Part shown: piece by piece, positions 25,820-33,706 of the stretch | How the letters are laid out: every line of letters begins with the position of its first letter | Numbering within the stretch: position 1 is the stretch's first letter | Assembly (NCBI RefSeq): GCF_000720475.1 | Contig: NZ_JOAP01000003.1 | Coordinates: forward strand, 186,001 to 250,000 | DNA from: Streptomyces aureocirculatus | GTDB lineage: Bacteria > Actinomycetota > Actinomycetes > Streptomycetales > Streptomycetaceae | Length of the DNA: 64,000 nt | Direction: 5' to 3' | Translations under genes and position numbers: made by a program | Notes under the pieces: generated by a model | Told to the model about the DNA's origin: nothing | The model's input: only the letters and a program-made list of their open reading frames with translations | Databases searched by the model: none

Positions 25820-26716
25820 TCAGGCGGCGAGAGTGAGTGCGGCGGGTGCGGGCGGGCCCCGCCGGATCACCGTGTCCTCGAGCGCTGCGGTCCTGGGCCG
25901 CGGCGGTACGAGGGTGTGGGCGGCCCGCACCGGGCCTGCCGTGGGTGCGCCGGTGAGCCCGGCGCGCAGGACTCGTACCAGCGCGAGGGCGGCCCGCAGG
26001 GACCGCATGAGCGCCGCCTCGGTGACTCCGTACGCCCCCTGGGCGGAGAGCCGCACCAGGCGGGTGAGCGCGAGGTCGCCGCGGCGCAGCAGCCAGCCCG
26101 CGGCGAGCGCCGCGAGGAGGTGCGCGAGCAGCATCGGCAGGGACGGCAGCAGGGCGGCCGCGGTGCCGGTCTCCATCGAAGGCCCCATCGAAGGCCCCAT
26201 CGGCTGCGGGGGAGCCGCCGTGGCCCCGGCGTGGGCGTGCGCCGCGTGCGCGCCGCCCGCCGGGCCGAGCCCCGCGCCCTCCAAGATCTGCCGGGCCTGG
26301 AGGGGGGTGATGGTCGCGCCGCCCGCACCGCACACGATGCGGGCGGCACGCTCGACGAGCGAACCGGTGTCCTGGCCGCCGCCCGCGGAGGCCGCGGCCA
26401 TCGCTGTGCCGTGCTGCTGGCCGAGGCCGAACAGGGCGTGCAGCGCGAGCTGGCCCGCGGCGAGCGCGGCCGCGATCCCCGGCAGCGTCCGCTCGCGCCC
26501 GGCGAGGGGCACGGCGAAGGCGAGGACCGCGAGGAAGGCCACGGCCAGCGTCCACAGCGGTACGGCGGCACACGAGGCGAGCACATGGCCCCCGGCGGAC
26601 AGCGCGACGCAGACCGCGGCGAACGTCGCGGCCCGCAGCAGCCGGAGGTCGACTCCGGCCCGCAGCAGCCGGAGGTCGGCTCCGGTGCGCGCGTGGCGCT
26701 GGTGGGGGGCAGTCAT
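25820..26716 (-). CDS. Predicted membrane protein of the copper cluster, Met/His-rich
   Basis: 298 residues, not recognised as a named family. Four to five hydrophobic segments (about residues 28-48, 50-70, 80-98, 185-210, 240-265). A loop contains GGAHAAHAHAG and PQPMGPSMGPSMET, possible copper ligands (inference). The N-terminal RLLRAGVDLRLLRA is a 10-residue duplication mirrored in the DNA. Start at the ATG at 26716; upstream open frame is intergenic. Likely part of the same copper response as its downstream neighbours. Confidence 0.7.
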   Translation of the reverse strand: MTAPHQRHARTGADLRLLRAGVDLRLLRAATFAAVCVALSAGGHVLASCAAVPLWTLAVAFLAVLAFAVPLAGRERTLPGIAAALAAGQLALHALFGLGQQHGTAMAAASAGGGQDTGSLVERAARIVCGAGGATITPLQARQILEGAGLGPAGGAHAAHAHAGATAAPPQPMGPSMGPSMETGTAAALLPSLPMLLAHLLAALAAGWLLRRGDLALTRLVRLSAQGAYGVTEAALMRSLRAALALVRVLRAGLTGAPTAGPVRAAHTLVPPRPRTAALEDTVIRRGPPAPAALTLAA

Positions 26717-26920
26717 GGCCGGGCCATCATCGCACCAGGCTCCCCCCGCGCCTACGGCAGGTCGACAGGCTTCCTCCGCGCAGAACGGGTACTCGACTAC
26801 ACCGGGCGGGGTTGCCACCGCGTCCGCCGTATGGGCGGCATCACGTCAAGAGGGCGCTTATTCGCGGGTGCGCGCGGCAATACGTATCGGTATGTCGAGC
26901 CGCAGCCAGGAGGCTGGAGC

Positions 26921-27433
26921 ATGAGCATCTGGTGGTCACTCCATTTGCGGCGCGAAGCTGCGAGCGTCCCGCTCGCCCGGCGCCTGCTGATGGGCACGAT
27001 GGAGAGCGCGGGGGTGCACCCCGACGACTCCTACGACTTGTCGCTGGCGCTCACCGAGGCCTGTGCCAACGCCGTGGAGCACGGTGGGGCCGCGACTCCC
27101 GACGCGCCCGGCGGCGCCTACCGGGTCACGGCGTATCTCGACGGCGAGAAGTGCCGCATCGAGGTCGCCGACTCCGGCCCCGGGTTCCCGCCGAGCCGCG
27201 TGCACGTGTCCGCCGGGCGCCGGGGGCGGCGCCGCACCCGGCGCCCCGCTCCCGCTCCCGCCCCCGCGCTCACCCTGCCTTCAGAGACGTCCGAGAGCGG
27301 GCGTGGCCTGTGTCTCATCCGGGAGCTCGCCGACCACGTGGACTACGGCAACAAGCCTGGGCGCGGCGGCGCGGTGATCAGTTTCGACAAGGTCCTCAAG
27401 TGGCGTGAGGACGCGCCGCTTGTCACTGCGTGA
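26921..27433 (+). CDS. Anti-sigma-factor-type ATP-binding protein (RsbW/HATPase)
   Basis: 170 residues: a lone GHKL ATPase domain. N box ALTEACANAVEHG, G1 box DSGPGFP, G2 box SGRGLCLIRELADHV. Such proteins phosphorylate anti-anti-sigma factors or bind sigma factors in stress and development. ATG at 26921 follows a good ribosome site (GGAGG, 26908-26914). Divergent from the copper-cluster membrane gene. An Arg/Pro/Ala-rich insert (about residues 98-120) lies between the G boxes. Confidence 0.85.
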   Translation: MSIWWSLHLRREAASVPLARRLLMGTMESAGVHPDDSYDLSLALTEACANAVEHGGAATPDAPGGAYRVTAYLDGEKCRIEVADSGPGFPPSRVHVSAGRRGRRRTRRPAPAPAPALTLPSETSESGRGLCLIRELADHVDYGNKPGRGGAVISFDKVLKWREDAPLVTA

Positions 27434-27479
27434 GGCTTTGGCGGTTGGGGGTGCGGGGGGTTCTGCGGGGGGTTGTCGC

Positions 27480-27519
27480 GGCCTTCGGCCTGGCTCGTCC
27501 TCAAACGCCGGACGGGCTT
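27480..27519. repeat. Half copy of an interspersed palindromic repeat
   Basis: Contains CCTCAAACGCCGGACGGGCT next to GGCCTTCGGCC, the same sequence as the left arm of the full palindrome at 29827-29908. It lies in the 236-bp gap between the convergent RsbW-type and MocR genes. A short open frame follows (to 27639) with plausible composition but no clear start; it may be a gene remnant. Confidence 0.6.
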
Positions 27520-27669
27520 GATCTGTCCTCATGCACCCACCTGTTGAAGGCCCTCGCGGACTGGTCGATCGCGCACCGCCCGGTCATCGCGGCGGCACGG
27601 GAGGCGTACGACGGGCGGAGCGCCGCCGACCCGGTGTGACGGCCCCGGCTCGCTCCCGGCGCCGCCCCG

Positions 27670-29127
27670 TCACGCTTCCGGCCCGCCCGAGGGCGGCGGC
27701 AGCACCCGGCACAGGGCCTCGACCGCCGCCGCGTACGCGTGCTCGGGCGGTGTCGCGTACCCGACGACCAGGCCGTCCGGTGCCCGGTTCGGCGCGGCGG
27801 GGTGCCGGTAGTCGGCCAGGCCCTCCACGCCGACCCCCTGCCACGCGGCGGCCTTCACGGCGGACGCCTCCGTGCCGGGCGGCAGCCGCAGCACGGCGTG
27901 CAGACCTGCCGCGATGCCGGTGACGGTGATGTGCGGGGCGCTCTCGGCGAGGGCGGCGACGAGGTGGTCGCGACGGCGCCGGTAGCGCTGCCGCATACGG
28001 CGGACGTGCCGGTCGTAGTGGCCGGAGTCGATCAGGTCGGCGAGGGTGAGCTGGTCGGGGACGCTCGCCCACGCCTCCCGCTCGCCCTTGGCGGTGACGG
28101 CGGCGTCGGCCAGATGCTCCGGAAGGACCATCCAGCCGAGCCGCACGGCGGGCGACAGGCTCTTGCTCACCGAGCCGATGTAGACGACGCGTTCGGGGTC
28201 GAGGCCCTGGACCGCGCCGACGGGTTCGCGGTCGTAGCGGAACTCACCGTCGTAGTCGTCCTCCAGGATCAGGCCGCCGCGGGTGCGGGCCCAGTCGACG
28301 GCGGCGCTGCGGCGCCCGGGGTGCAGCGGTCCGCCGGTCGGGAACTGGTGCGCGGGCGTCAGGAGCAGTGCCCGTACGGGTCCCGACAGGTCCGCCAACT
28401 CCTCGACGCGAGCACCGTGTTCGTCGAGGGGCAGTGGCAGGGTCCGCGCCTTCGCGGCGTCGAGCAGCGAGCGGTGGAAGCCGAGTCCGTACGCCTCCAC
28501 GGCGACGGGCCCGCGCAGCACCCCGCCGCTCGCGCCACCGCCAGGCCCGCCGAACAGCAGCCGCAGCGCGTGCGCGAAGCCGGAGCACACCACGATCCGC
28601 TCCGGGGTGGTACGCACCCCGCGCGCCCGCGCCAGATACCCGGCGAGCGCCCGGCGCAGCTCGATGCGCCCCTGCGGATCGCCGGGCCCGAAGGCCTCGT
28701 TGGGCGCGGCGGTGAGGGCGCGCCGGGCGGCGGCGAGCCAGGCGGTGCGGGGGAAGGAGCCGGTGTCCGGCTGGCCCTGGACGAGGTTGTGCGCGGGGCG
28801 CGCGGCCGCGGCGGAGCGCTTGGGCACGCGCACGCCGGGCGGTGGGGCGGCCCGTTCGGCGACCCGGGTGCCTGAGCCCTGCCTGGCGGTCAGCCAGCCC
28901 TCGGCGACGAGTTCGGCGTAGGCGTCGGCGACGGTGTTGCGGGCGACGCCGAGGTCGGCGGCGAGGGAGCGGTACGGGGGGAGCCGGGTGCCGGGGGTGA
29001 GCCTGCCGTCCTGGACCGCCGCGCGCAGGGCGCGGATGACCGCGGCTCTGCGGCTGCCGCCGCCGGAGAGGTCCAGGTGCAGGTCACTGCCGATGCGCTC
29101 CGCCGAATTGACCCACGATTCCGCCAT
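27670..29127 (-). CDS. MocR/PdxR-type regulator (GntR HTH plus aminotransferase domain)
   Basis: 485 residues. N-terminal GntR winged helix (AAVQDGRLTPGTRLPPYRSL, DLGVARNTVADAYAEL) and a fold-type I aminotransferase domain with the PLP lysine in SVSKSLSPAVRLGW. PdxR members control vitamin B6 synthesis; other MocR proteins control amino acid or GABA genes. Divergent from an AhpD-like gene with only 41 bp between the start codons, so that gene is its most likely target. Confidence 0.92.
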   Translation of the reverse strand: MAESWVNSAERIGSDLHLDLSGGGSRRAAVIRALRAAVQDGRLTPGTRLPPYRSLAADLGVARNTVADAYAELVAEGWLTARQGSGTRVAERAAPPPGVRVPKRSAAAARPAHNLVQGQPDTGSFPRTAWLAAARRALTAAPNEAFGPGDPQGRIELRRALAGYLARARGVRTTPERIVVCSGFAHALRLLFGGPGGGASGGVLRGPVAVEAYGLGFHRSLLDAAKARTLPLPLDEHGARVEELADLSGPVRALLLTPAHQFPTGGPLHPGRRSAAVDWARTRGGLILEDDYDGEFRYDREPVGAVQGLDPERVVYIGSVSKSLSPAVRLGWMVLPEHLADAAVTAKGEREAWASVPDQLTLADLIDSGHYDRHVRRMRQRYRRRRDHLVAALAESAPHITVTGIAAGLHAVLRLPPGTEASAVKAAAWQGVGVEGLADYRHPAAPNRAPDGLVVGYATPPEHAYAAAVEALCRVLPPPSGGPEA

Positions 29128-29168
29128 GAGAATGCACCCTACCCGCGGTCTTTCCGGGTCGTAGATTC

Positions 29169-29765
29169 ATGGTCATGACGAACAACACGAACAACACGAA
29201 CACCACGAACGACATGAACACCACTAACAACACGAACAACACGAACACCACGAACGACATGAACACCACTAACAACACGAACAACACGATGGACACCGCG
29301 GCCACCGGCCCCGTCGCCCGCATCGACTTCGCCAGGACCGCCCCGAAGGTCTTCAAGGCCGTCATCGGCCTGGACGCCGCCGCACGCGAGGGCCTCGACC
29401 CGGCCCTGGTCGAGCTGATCCAGATCCGCGCCTCGCACCTCAACGGCTGCGCGTACTGCCTGCACATGCACACCAACGACGCGCGCAAGGCGGGCGAGAG
29501 CGAGGACCGGCTGCACATGGTGGCCGTCTGGCGCGAGGCCCGGAACTTCTTCACCGCCAAGGAGCAGGCCGCGCTCGTCCTGACGGACGCGGTGACCCGC
29601 GTCGCGGACGCGGGGGTGCCGGACTCCGCGTACGCGGAGGCCGCGGCGCAGTTCGAGGAGGAGGAGCTGGCGCGGGTCCTCGCTCTGATCCTCGCGATCA
29701 ATACGTGGAACCGGATCGCCCTCGCCACGGCGAAGGTTGCCGGGACGGATGAGCGCCGGGGCTGA
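29169..29765 (+). CDS. Carboxymuconolactone decarboxylase/AhpD-like protein with Thr/Asn-repeat N-terminus
   Basis: 198 residues. Residues 4-40 are 2.5 copies of a 15-residue Thr/Asn repeat (TNNTNNTNTTNDMNT). The AhpD-like domain starts about residue 50 and has the redox CxxC in NGCAYCLHMHTNDARKAGE. AhpD-type proteins act as peroxidase partners. Start uncertain: ATG at 29169 or 29175, or ATG at 29289 just after the repeat; none has a clear ribosome site. With the last, the array would be untranslated leader/promoter DNA. Divergent from the MocR gene. Confidence 0.85.
   Translation: MVMTNNTNNTNTTNDMNTTNNTNNTNTTNDMNTTNNTNNTMDTAATGPVARIDFARTAPKVFKAVIGLDAAAREGLDPALVELIQIRASHLNGCAYCLHMHTNDARKAGESEDRLHMVAVWREARNFFTAKEQAALVLTDAVTRVADAGVPDSAYAEAAAQFEEEELARVLALILAINTWNRIALATAKVAGTDERRG
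29178..29290 (+). repeat. 45-bp tandem repeat at the AhpD-like gene start
   Basis: About 2.5 copies of a 45-bp unit built of AAC, ACG and ACC triplets, with GC near 50%, far below the surroundings. Copies are almost identical at DNA level, implying recent expansion. It also sits within 50-165 bp of the divergent MocR start. Confidence 0.9.
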
Positions 29766-29826
29766 CCCCGGCGCCCCCTCCCGGCCTGGCCGTCTGCGGC
29801 CCGTTCCCTGCCGGGGTTCAAGAATC

Positions 29827-29908
29827 GGCCTTCGGCCTCGTCCTCAAACGCCGGACGGGCTGAAACCATCCAGCCCGTCCGGCTGTTTCGAGGATGAGGC
29901 CGTAGGCC
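29827..29908. repeat. Interspersed palindromic repeat, full copy
   Basis: Two arms of about 36-38 bp (left from GGCCTTCGGCCTCGTCCTC to GGACGGGCTG, right its near complement) enclose an 8-nt loop. This is a widely dispersed Streptomyces repeat type (my recollection). It lies between the convergent AhpD-like and aminopeptidase genes, where it can act as a two-way terminator. Confidence 0.75.
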
Positions 29909-29939
29909 GACAAGACGGCACACCCGGGTGCCGCCGCGG

Positions 29940-31409
29940 TCAAGCCTTCAGCGCGGCCATCCACGCCTCGACCTCGTCGGACCGGCGAGGCAACGCGGCC
30001 GAGAGGTTTCGGTTGCCGTCCTCGGTGACGAGGATGTCGTCCTCGATGCGCACACCGATCCCGCGGTACTCCTCCGGCACGGTCAGGTCGTCCGCCTGGA
30101 AGTACAGACCCGGCTCGACGGTCAGGCACATGCCCGGCTCCAGGGTGCCGTCGGCGTACGACTCGCGGCGGGCGGCGGCGCAGTCGTGGACGTCCATGCC
30201 GAGCATGTGACCGGTGCCGTGCAGCGTCCAGCGGCGCTGGAGCCCCAGCTCGACGACCCGCTCGACCGGGCCCTCGACCAGACCCCACTCGACGAGCTTC
30301 TCGGCGAGCACGCGCTGCGAGGCGTCGTGGAAGTCACGGAACTTGCCGCCCGGCTTGACCGCCGCGATCCCGGCCTCCTGGGCCTCGTACACGGCGTCGT
30401 AGATCTTTTTCTGCAGCTCGTTGAAGCGGCCGTTGATCGGCAGGGTGCGGGTGATGTCCGCCGTGTAGTACGTGTGCGTCTCGACGCCCGCGTCGAGCAG
30501 GAGCAGCTCGCCGGAGCGGACGGCGCCGTCGTTGCGCACCCAGTGCAGGGTGGTGGCGTGCGGGCCCGCGGCGCAGATCGAGCCGTAGCCGATGTCGTTG
30601 CCCTCGACGCGGGCGCGCAGGAAGAACGTGCCCTCGATGTAGCGCTCGCTGGTGGCCTCCGCCTTGTCGAGGACCTTCACCACGTCCTCGAAGCCGCGCA
30701 CCGTGGAGTCCACGGCCTTCTGCAGCTCGCCGACCTCGAACTCGTCCTTGACCAGGCGGGCCTCGGAGAGGAAGACGCGCAGCTCCTCGTCGCGCTCGGC
30801 GGTGACCTTGTCGGTCAGGGCCGCCTCGATCCCGGCGTCGTACCCGCGCACGACACGGACCGGTCCTGTGCCCTCGCGCAGCGCGCCCGCGAGCTCGCGG
30901 ACGTCGGAGGCGGGGATGCCGTACAGCTTCTCGGCCTCGGTGAGGGAGTGGCGGCGGCCGACCCACAGCTCGCCCTGGCCGTCCAGCCAGAACTCGCCGT
31001 TCTCGCGGTTGGAGCGCGGCAGCAGATAGATGGTCGCCTCGTGGCCGTCGGCCGTGGGCTCCAGGACGAGGACGCCGTCCTCCGTCTGGTTGCCGGTGAG
31101 GTAGGCGTACTCGACGGAGGCGCGGAAGGCGTACTCCGTGTCGTTGGAGCGGGTCTTCAGGTTGCCCGCGGGCACGACGAGACGCTCACCGGGGAAGCGT
31201 GCGGAGAGCGCGGCGCGCCGGGCGGCGGTCTCGGCGGCCTGCGGGACGGGCCGCAGGTCGTACAGCTCGGTGTCGGCCCACCCGGACTTCATGTTCTCGG
31301 CGAGCTCGTCGGAGACATCGGGGTAGAGGCCGTTCTTGCGCTGCTTGATCGGCTCTTCTTCGGTCTCCACCAGCTCTTCCGGGGTCTCCGGGTTGAGGGC
31401 GTCCGACAC
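29940..31409 (-). CDS. pepP: Xaa-Pro aminopeptidase (aminopeptidase P)
   Basis: 489 residues, GTG start. N-terminal creatinase-like domain (to about 215), then the M24 catalytic domain with metal ligands in LLLDAGVETHTYYTADITRT (two Asp), GTGHMLGMDVHD (His), LTVEPGLY (Glu) and GVRIEDDILV (Glu). Removes N-terminal residues preceding proline. Length is normal for the actinobacterial enzyme. Confidence 0.93.
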   Translation of the reverse strand: MSDALNPETPEELVETEEEPIKQRKNGLYPDVSDELAENMKSGWADTELYDLRPVPQAAETAARRAALSARFPGERLVVPAGNLKTRSNDTEYAFRASVEYAYLTGNQTEDGVLVLEPTADGHEATIYLLPRSNRENGEFWLDGQGELWVGRRHSLTEAEKLYGIPASDVRELAGALREGTGPVRVVRGYDAGIEAALTDKVTAERDEELRVFLSEARLVKDEFEVGELQKAVDSTVRGFEDVVKVLDKAEATSERYIEGTFFLRARVEGNDIGYGSICAAGPHATTLHWVRNDGAVRSGELLLLDAGVETHTYYTADITRTLPINGRFNELQKKIYDAVYEAQEAGIAAVKPGGKFRDFHDASQRVLAEKLVEWGLVEGPVERVVELGLQRRWTLHGTGHMLGMDVHDCAAARRESYADGTLEPGMCLTVEPGLYFQADDLTVPEEYRGIGVRIEDDILVTEDGNRNLSAALPRRSDEVEAWMAALKA

Positions 31410-31530
31410 GGTCTGCCTCCTGTTTTCACGGCTGTGTACGTCACTGGAGCCCCTCCATCGTACGGTCGTACGGAAGGGGGCCCAGGGCCGGAAGACCCGT
31501 TACAGCAGGCTTACGCGGAGTACCCGGTTC

Positions 31531-31626
31531 CTTACTCGAAGCGCGCCGCGAGTTCTTACCCGAAGCGCACAGCGAGTTCTCACTCGGAGCGCACCGCGAG
31601 TTCTTACTCGAAGCGCACCGCGAGAA
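31531..31626 (-). repeat. 24-bp tandem repeat duplicating the phosphatase gene's 3' end with its stop codon
   Basis: Four 24-bp units (31531, 31555, 31579, 31603). The last is the end of the phosphatase gene and encodes LAVRFE then stop. The other three follow it downstream in the same frame, each encoding a version of ELAVRFE-stop (LAVRSE-TGA, LAVRFG-TAA, LAARFE-TAA). Four in-frame stops are thus each preceded by nearly the same peptide. Confidence 0.9.
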
Positions 31627-33082
31627 GCACCACATCCTCCTCGCTGTCCGCGCCGTGCACGCTGTTCGGGGCGTCCGGACCCTCCGGCAGCATCGTGCGC
31701 AGGACGTGGTCGGCGATCGCGCCGGGGTCCTCGCGGGCCGCCTTCGGAACGCCGACCGCCGCCGCGTGCAGGCGGGCGAAGGCGCGGTCCATCGCGTCAC
31801 CGGTGCGGTGAAGGAGCCCGTCCGTATAGAGCAGCACCGTTTCTCCAGGCTCCGGGTTGAGCTGCACGGAGGGCGCCTCCCAGCAGGCGAGCATGCCGAG
31901 CGGCGCCGACAGGGAGGTCTCCACGAACTCCGTGCGCCGCTCGCCGATGATCAGCGGCGGGCTGTGCCCGGCCCCGGCGAGCACGATCTTGCGCAGCGCG
32001 GGTTCGCAGTACGCGAAGAGTGCCGTCGCCGAGCGCGCGGGTTCCGTCAGGCGGAGCAGCAGCTCCAGGTCGGACAGGACGGCGACCGGGTCCTCGCCCT
32101 CCATCACCGCGTACGCCCGCAGCGACGCCCGCAGTCGCCCCATCGCGGCGACCGCGCTCGGCCCGGACCCGGTGACGGAGCCGACCGCGAGGCCGAGCGC
32201 CGCCTCGGGCAGCGGCAGCGCGTCGAACCAGTCGCCGCCGCCGCGCGGTCCCGCGTGGTGCCGGGCGGCGAGCTGCACGCCGGCCACGCGCGGAAGCCGC
32301 GGGGGCAGCAGTTCCTCGCGCAGGGTCGCGGTGGTCGAGCGGGCGCGGTCCAGCTCCACCAGGCGCGCCAGGTGCTCGGTCGCGTACTGGACGTAGCGGC
32401 CGACCACACGCCGTCGGCGCTCGGCGGGCTCGGCGGGTTCGTCGTACAGCCAGACCACCGCGCCGACCCGCCCCGCCGCGTCGGTGACCAGCGGCAGCGC
32501 GTAGCTCGCGGCGTATCCGAGGCGGACGGCGACCTCGCGGTGGCGGGGGTCGAGGGTGTCGTCGGCGAAGAGGTCGGGCTGCACGATCTCGGTGACGGGC
32601 GGCCGGGGCGCGGGGGTGCCGTTGGTGGCCATGCCGGTGGTGTCCACCGCGTTCAGGGTGCTCGCTGCGTCGGCCGCGCCGGGGGCGTACGCGGCGGTGG
32701 CGTCGAGCAGTCGGCCGAACGACGTGGCGGTGCGCGGCACCGTCTCCAGATGGCCGAGGTCGGCGCGGGTGAGGCCGAGTCCGACCGTCGTGTCGGGGCC
32801 GCGGCCGTCGGTGGGCTCCAGGACGACGAGGCCGCGGCGGGCGCCGACCAGCGCGGCCCCGGCGCGCAGCAGTTCCTTGAGCGCCTCGTCGAGGGTGGCC
32901 GTTCGGGACAGGCGTTCGGCGAGTTCGTGCAGCGTGGTGAGGTCCGAGACCCAGCCGGCCAGACGGTCCTGGATCAGTGCCCCCGGCGCGCCCTGGGCGG
33001 TTGGGGCGGGCGAGGCAGTGTGGGCGGGCGAGGGAACAGTGGAATCGATTCCGGCCACTTTCGGAGGATGCGGGGCGTTCAT
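31604..33082 (-). CDS. GAF plus SpoIIE/PP2C-type phosphatase domain protein
   Basis: 492 residues. GAF-like sensory domain about residues 50-235, then a SpoIIE-type phosphatase domain (GGDWFDALPLPEAALGL, MGRLRASLRAYA, VLLYTDGLLHRTG). These dephosphorylate anti-anti-sigma factors in partner-switching, which fits the anti-sigma-type ATPases nearby. Odd: the usual metal-binding GDVxGHG motif reads GSVTGSG, losing the Asp and His, while the other two Asp positions remain. Catalysis may be reduced or absent. Its C-terminus is part of the 24-bp tandem array. Confidence 0.85.
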   Translation of the reverse strand: MNAPHPPKVAGIDSTVPSPAHTASPAPTAQGAPGALIQDRLAGWVSDLTTLHELAERLSRTATLDEALKELLRAGAALVGARRGLVVLEPTDGRGPDTTVGLGLTRADLGHLETVPRTATSFGRLLDATAAYAPGAADAASTLNAVDTTGMATNGTPAPRPPVTEIVQPDLFADDTLDPRHREVAVRLGYAASYALPLVTDAAGRVGAVVWLYDEPAEPAERRRRVVGRYVQYATEHLARLVELDRARSTTATLREELLPPRLPRVAGVQLAARHHAGPRGGGDWFDALPLPEAALGLAVGSVTGSGPSAVAAMGRLRASLRAYAVMEGEDPVAVLSDLELLLRLTEPARSATALFAYCEPALRKIVLAGAGHSPPLIIGERRTEFVETSLSAPLGMLACWEAPSVQLNPEPGETVLLYTDGLLHRTGDAMDRAFARLHAAAVGVPKAAREDPGAIADHVLRTMLPEGPDAPNSVHGADSEEDVVLLAVRFE

Positions 33083-33567
33083 GGCTGACGGCTTTCCGAC
33101 CAGCGCGTATTGCTCGATAGCATCGCAAACCCCCTGTCATTCTGCGCCGCTGGCAATGTCTCCACATCTACACGCAGGGGAGCAGGGATGTCCAGCATTG
33201 TCCTGCGGGGATTCGTGGTGTCCAGGGGAGCGCGGGTGAATTCCGTGAACTGGAAGCGATCTTAAGAACTTGTCTGAAAACTGTTGCAGCGAACGGCATA
33301 TTGCGGTCGACTGACATTGTTCGAAGGAGCGTCACAGCGGTCGCGTGGGGTACGTACTCGGTGATGGCCAGGGGCAGTTGTACGGTGCCCGGAACCTGGT
33401 GGCTGAGTCGAGCGTCTAAACCCACGGCGACCGTGCCCCATCCTCCCGTGGCACGGGCGGCATGAAATGCGCGGGACGGCAAACGCCAGGCGCCGCCACC
33501 CCTCGCCACGTTAACGCTCGGCCCATAGGGGAGCCCCATGCCGCAGGCTGGGGTGTGATGCGCCAGC
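33083..33567 (+). other. Long intergenic region with one candidate small ORF
   Basis: The gap before the prim-pol gene is 624 bp and locally AT-richer around 33245-33330. A 33-codon frame, ATG 33364 to TGA 33465, encodes MARGSCTVPGTWWLSRASKP and a short tail; it has two Trp and a weak GGGG ribosome site. Codon use looks plausible but nothing more supports it. Longer minus-strand frames here are not convincing. Confidence 0.25.
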
Positions 33568-33629
33568 TTGTACGCACCTGTACGCACCTGTACGCACTTG
33601 CATGCACCTAGTACGCGCACCTCGTACGC
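33568..33629. repeat. Iteron-like 10-bp direct repeats upstream of the prim-pol gene
   Basis: Four units in exact 10-bp register (TGTACGCACC at 33569, 33579; TGTACGCACT 33589; TGCATGCACC 33599), then two looser copies (AGTACGCGCACC, CGTACGCAC) to about 33629. The array ends 78 bp before the prim-pol start codon. One copy per helical turn would put binding sites on one face of the DNA. Confidence 0.75.
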
Positions 33630-33706
33630 ACGGCGATAGAGATCCACTCATGGTGTGATGTGGCCCGAAGTGTCCCTCTGCGTGTAACGGAAAGGAACGA
33701 GCGCTC

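Noticed and set aside
33168..33647. 159-codon minus-strand frame over the iteron-like array
   Set aside because: Its start is made from the repeat units and the rest has no coding signs.
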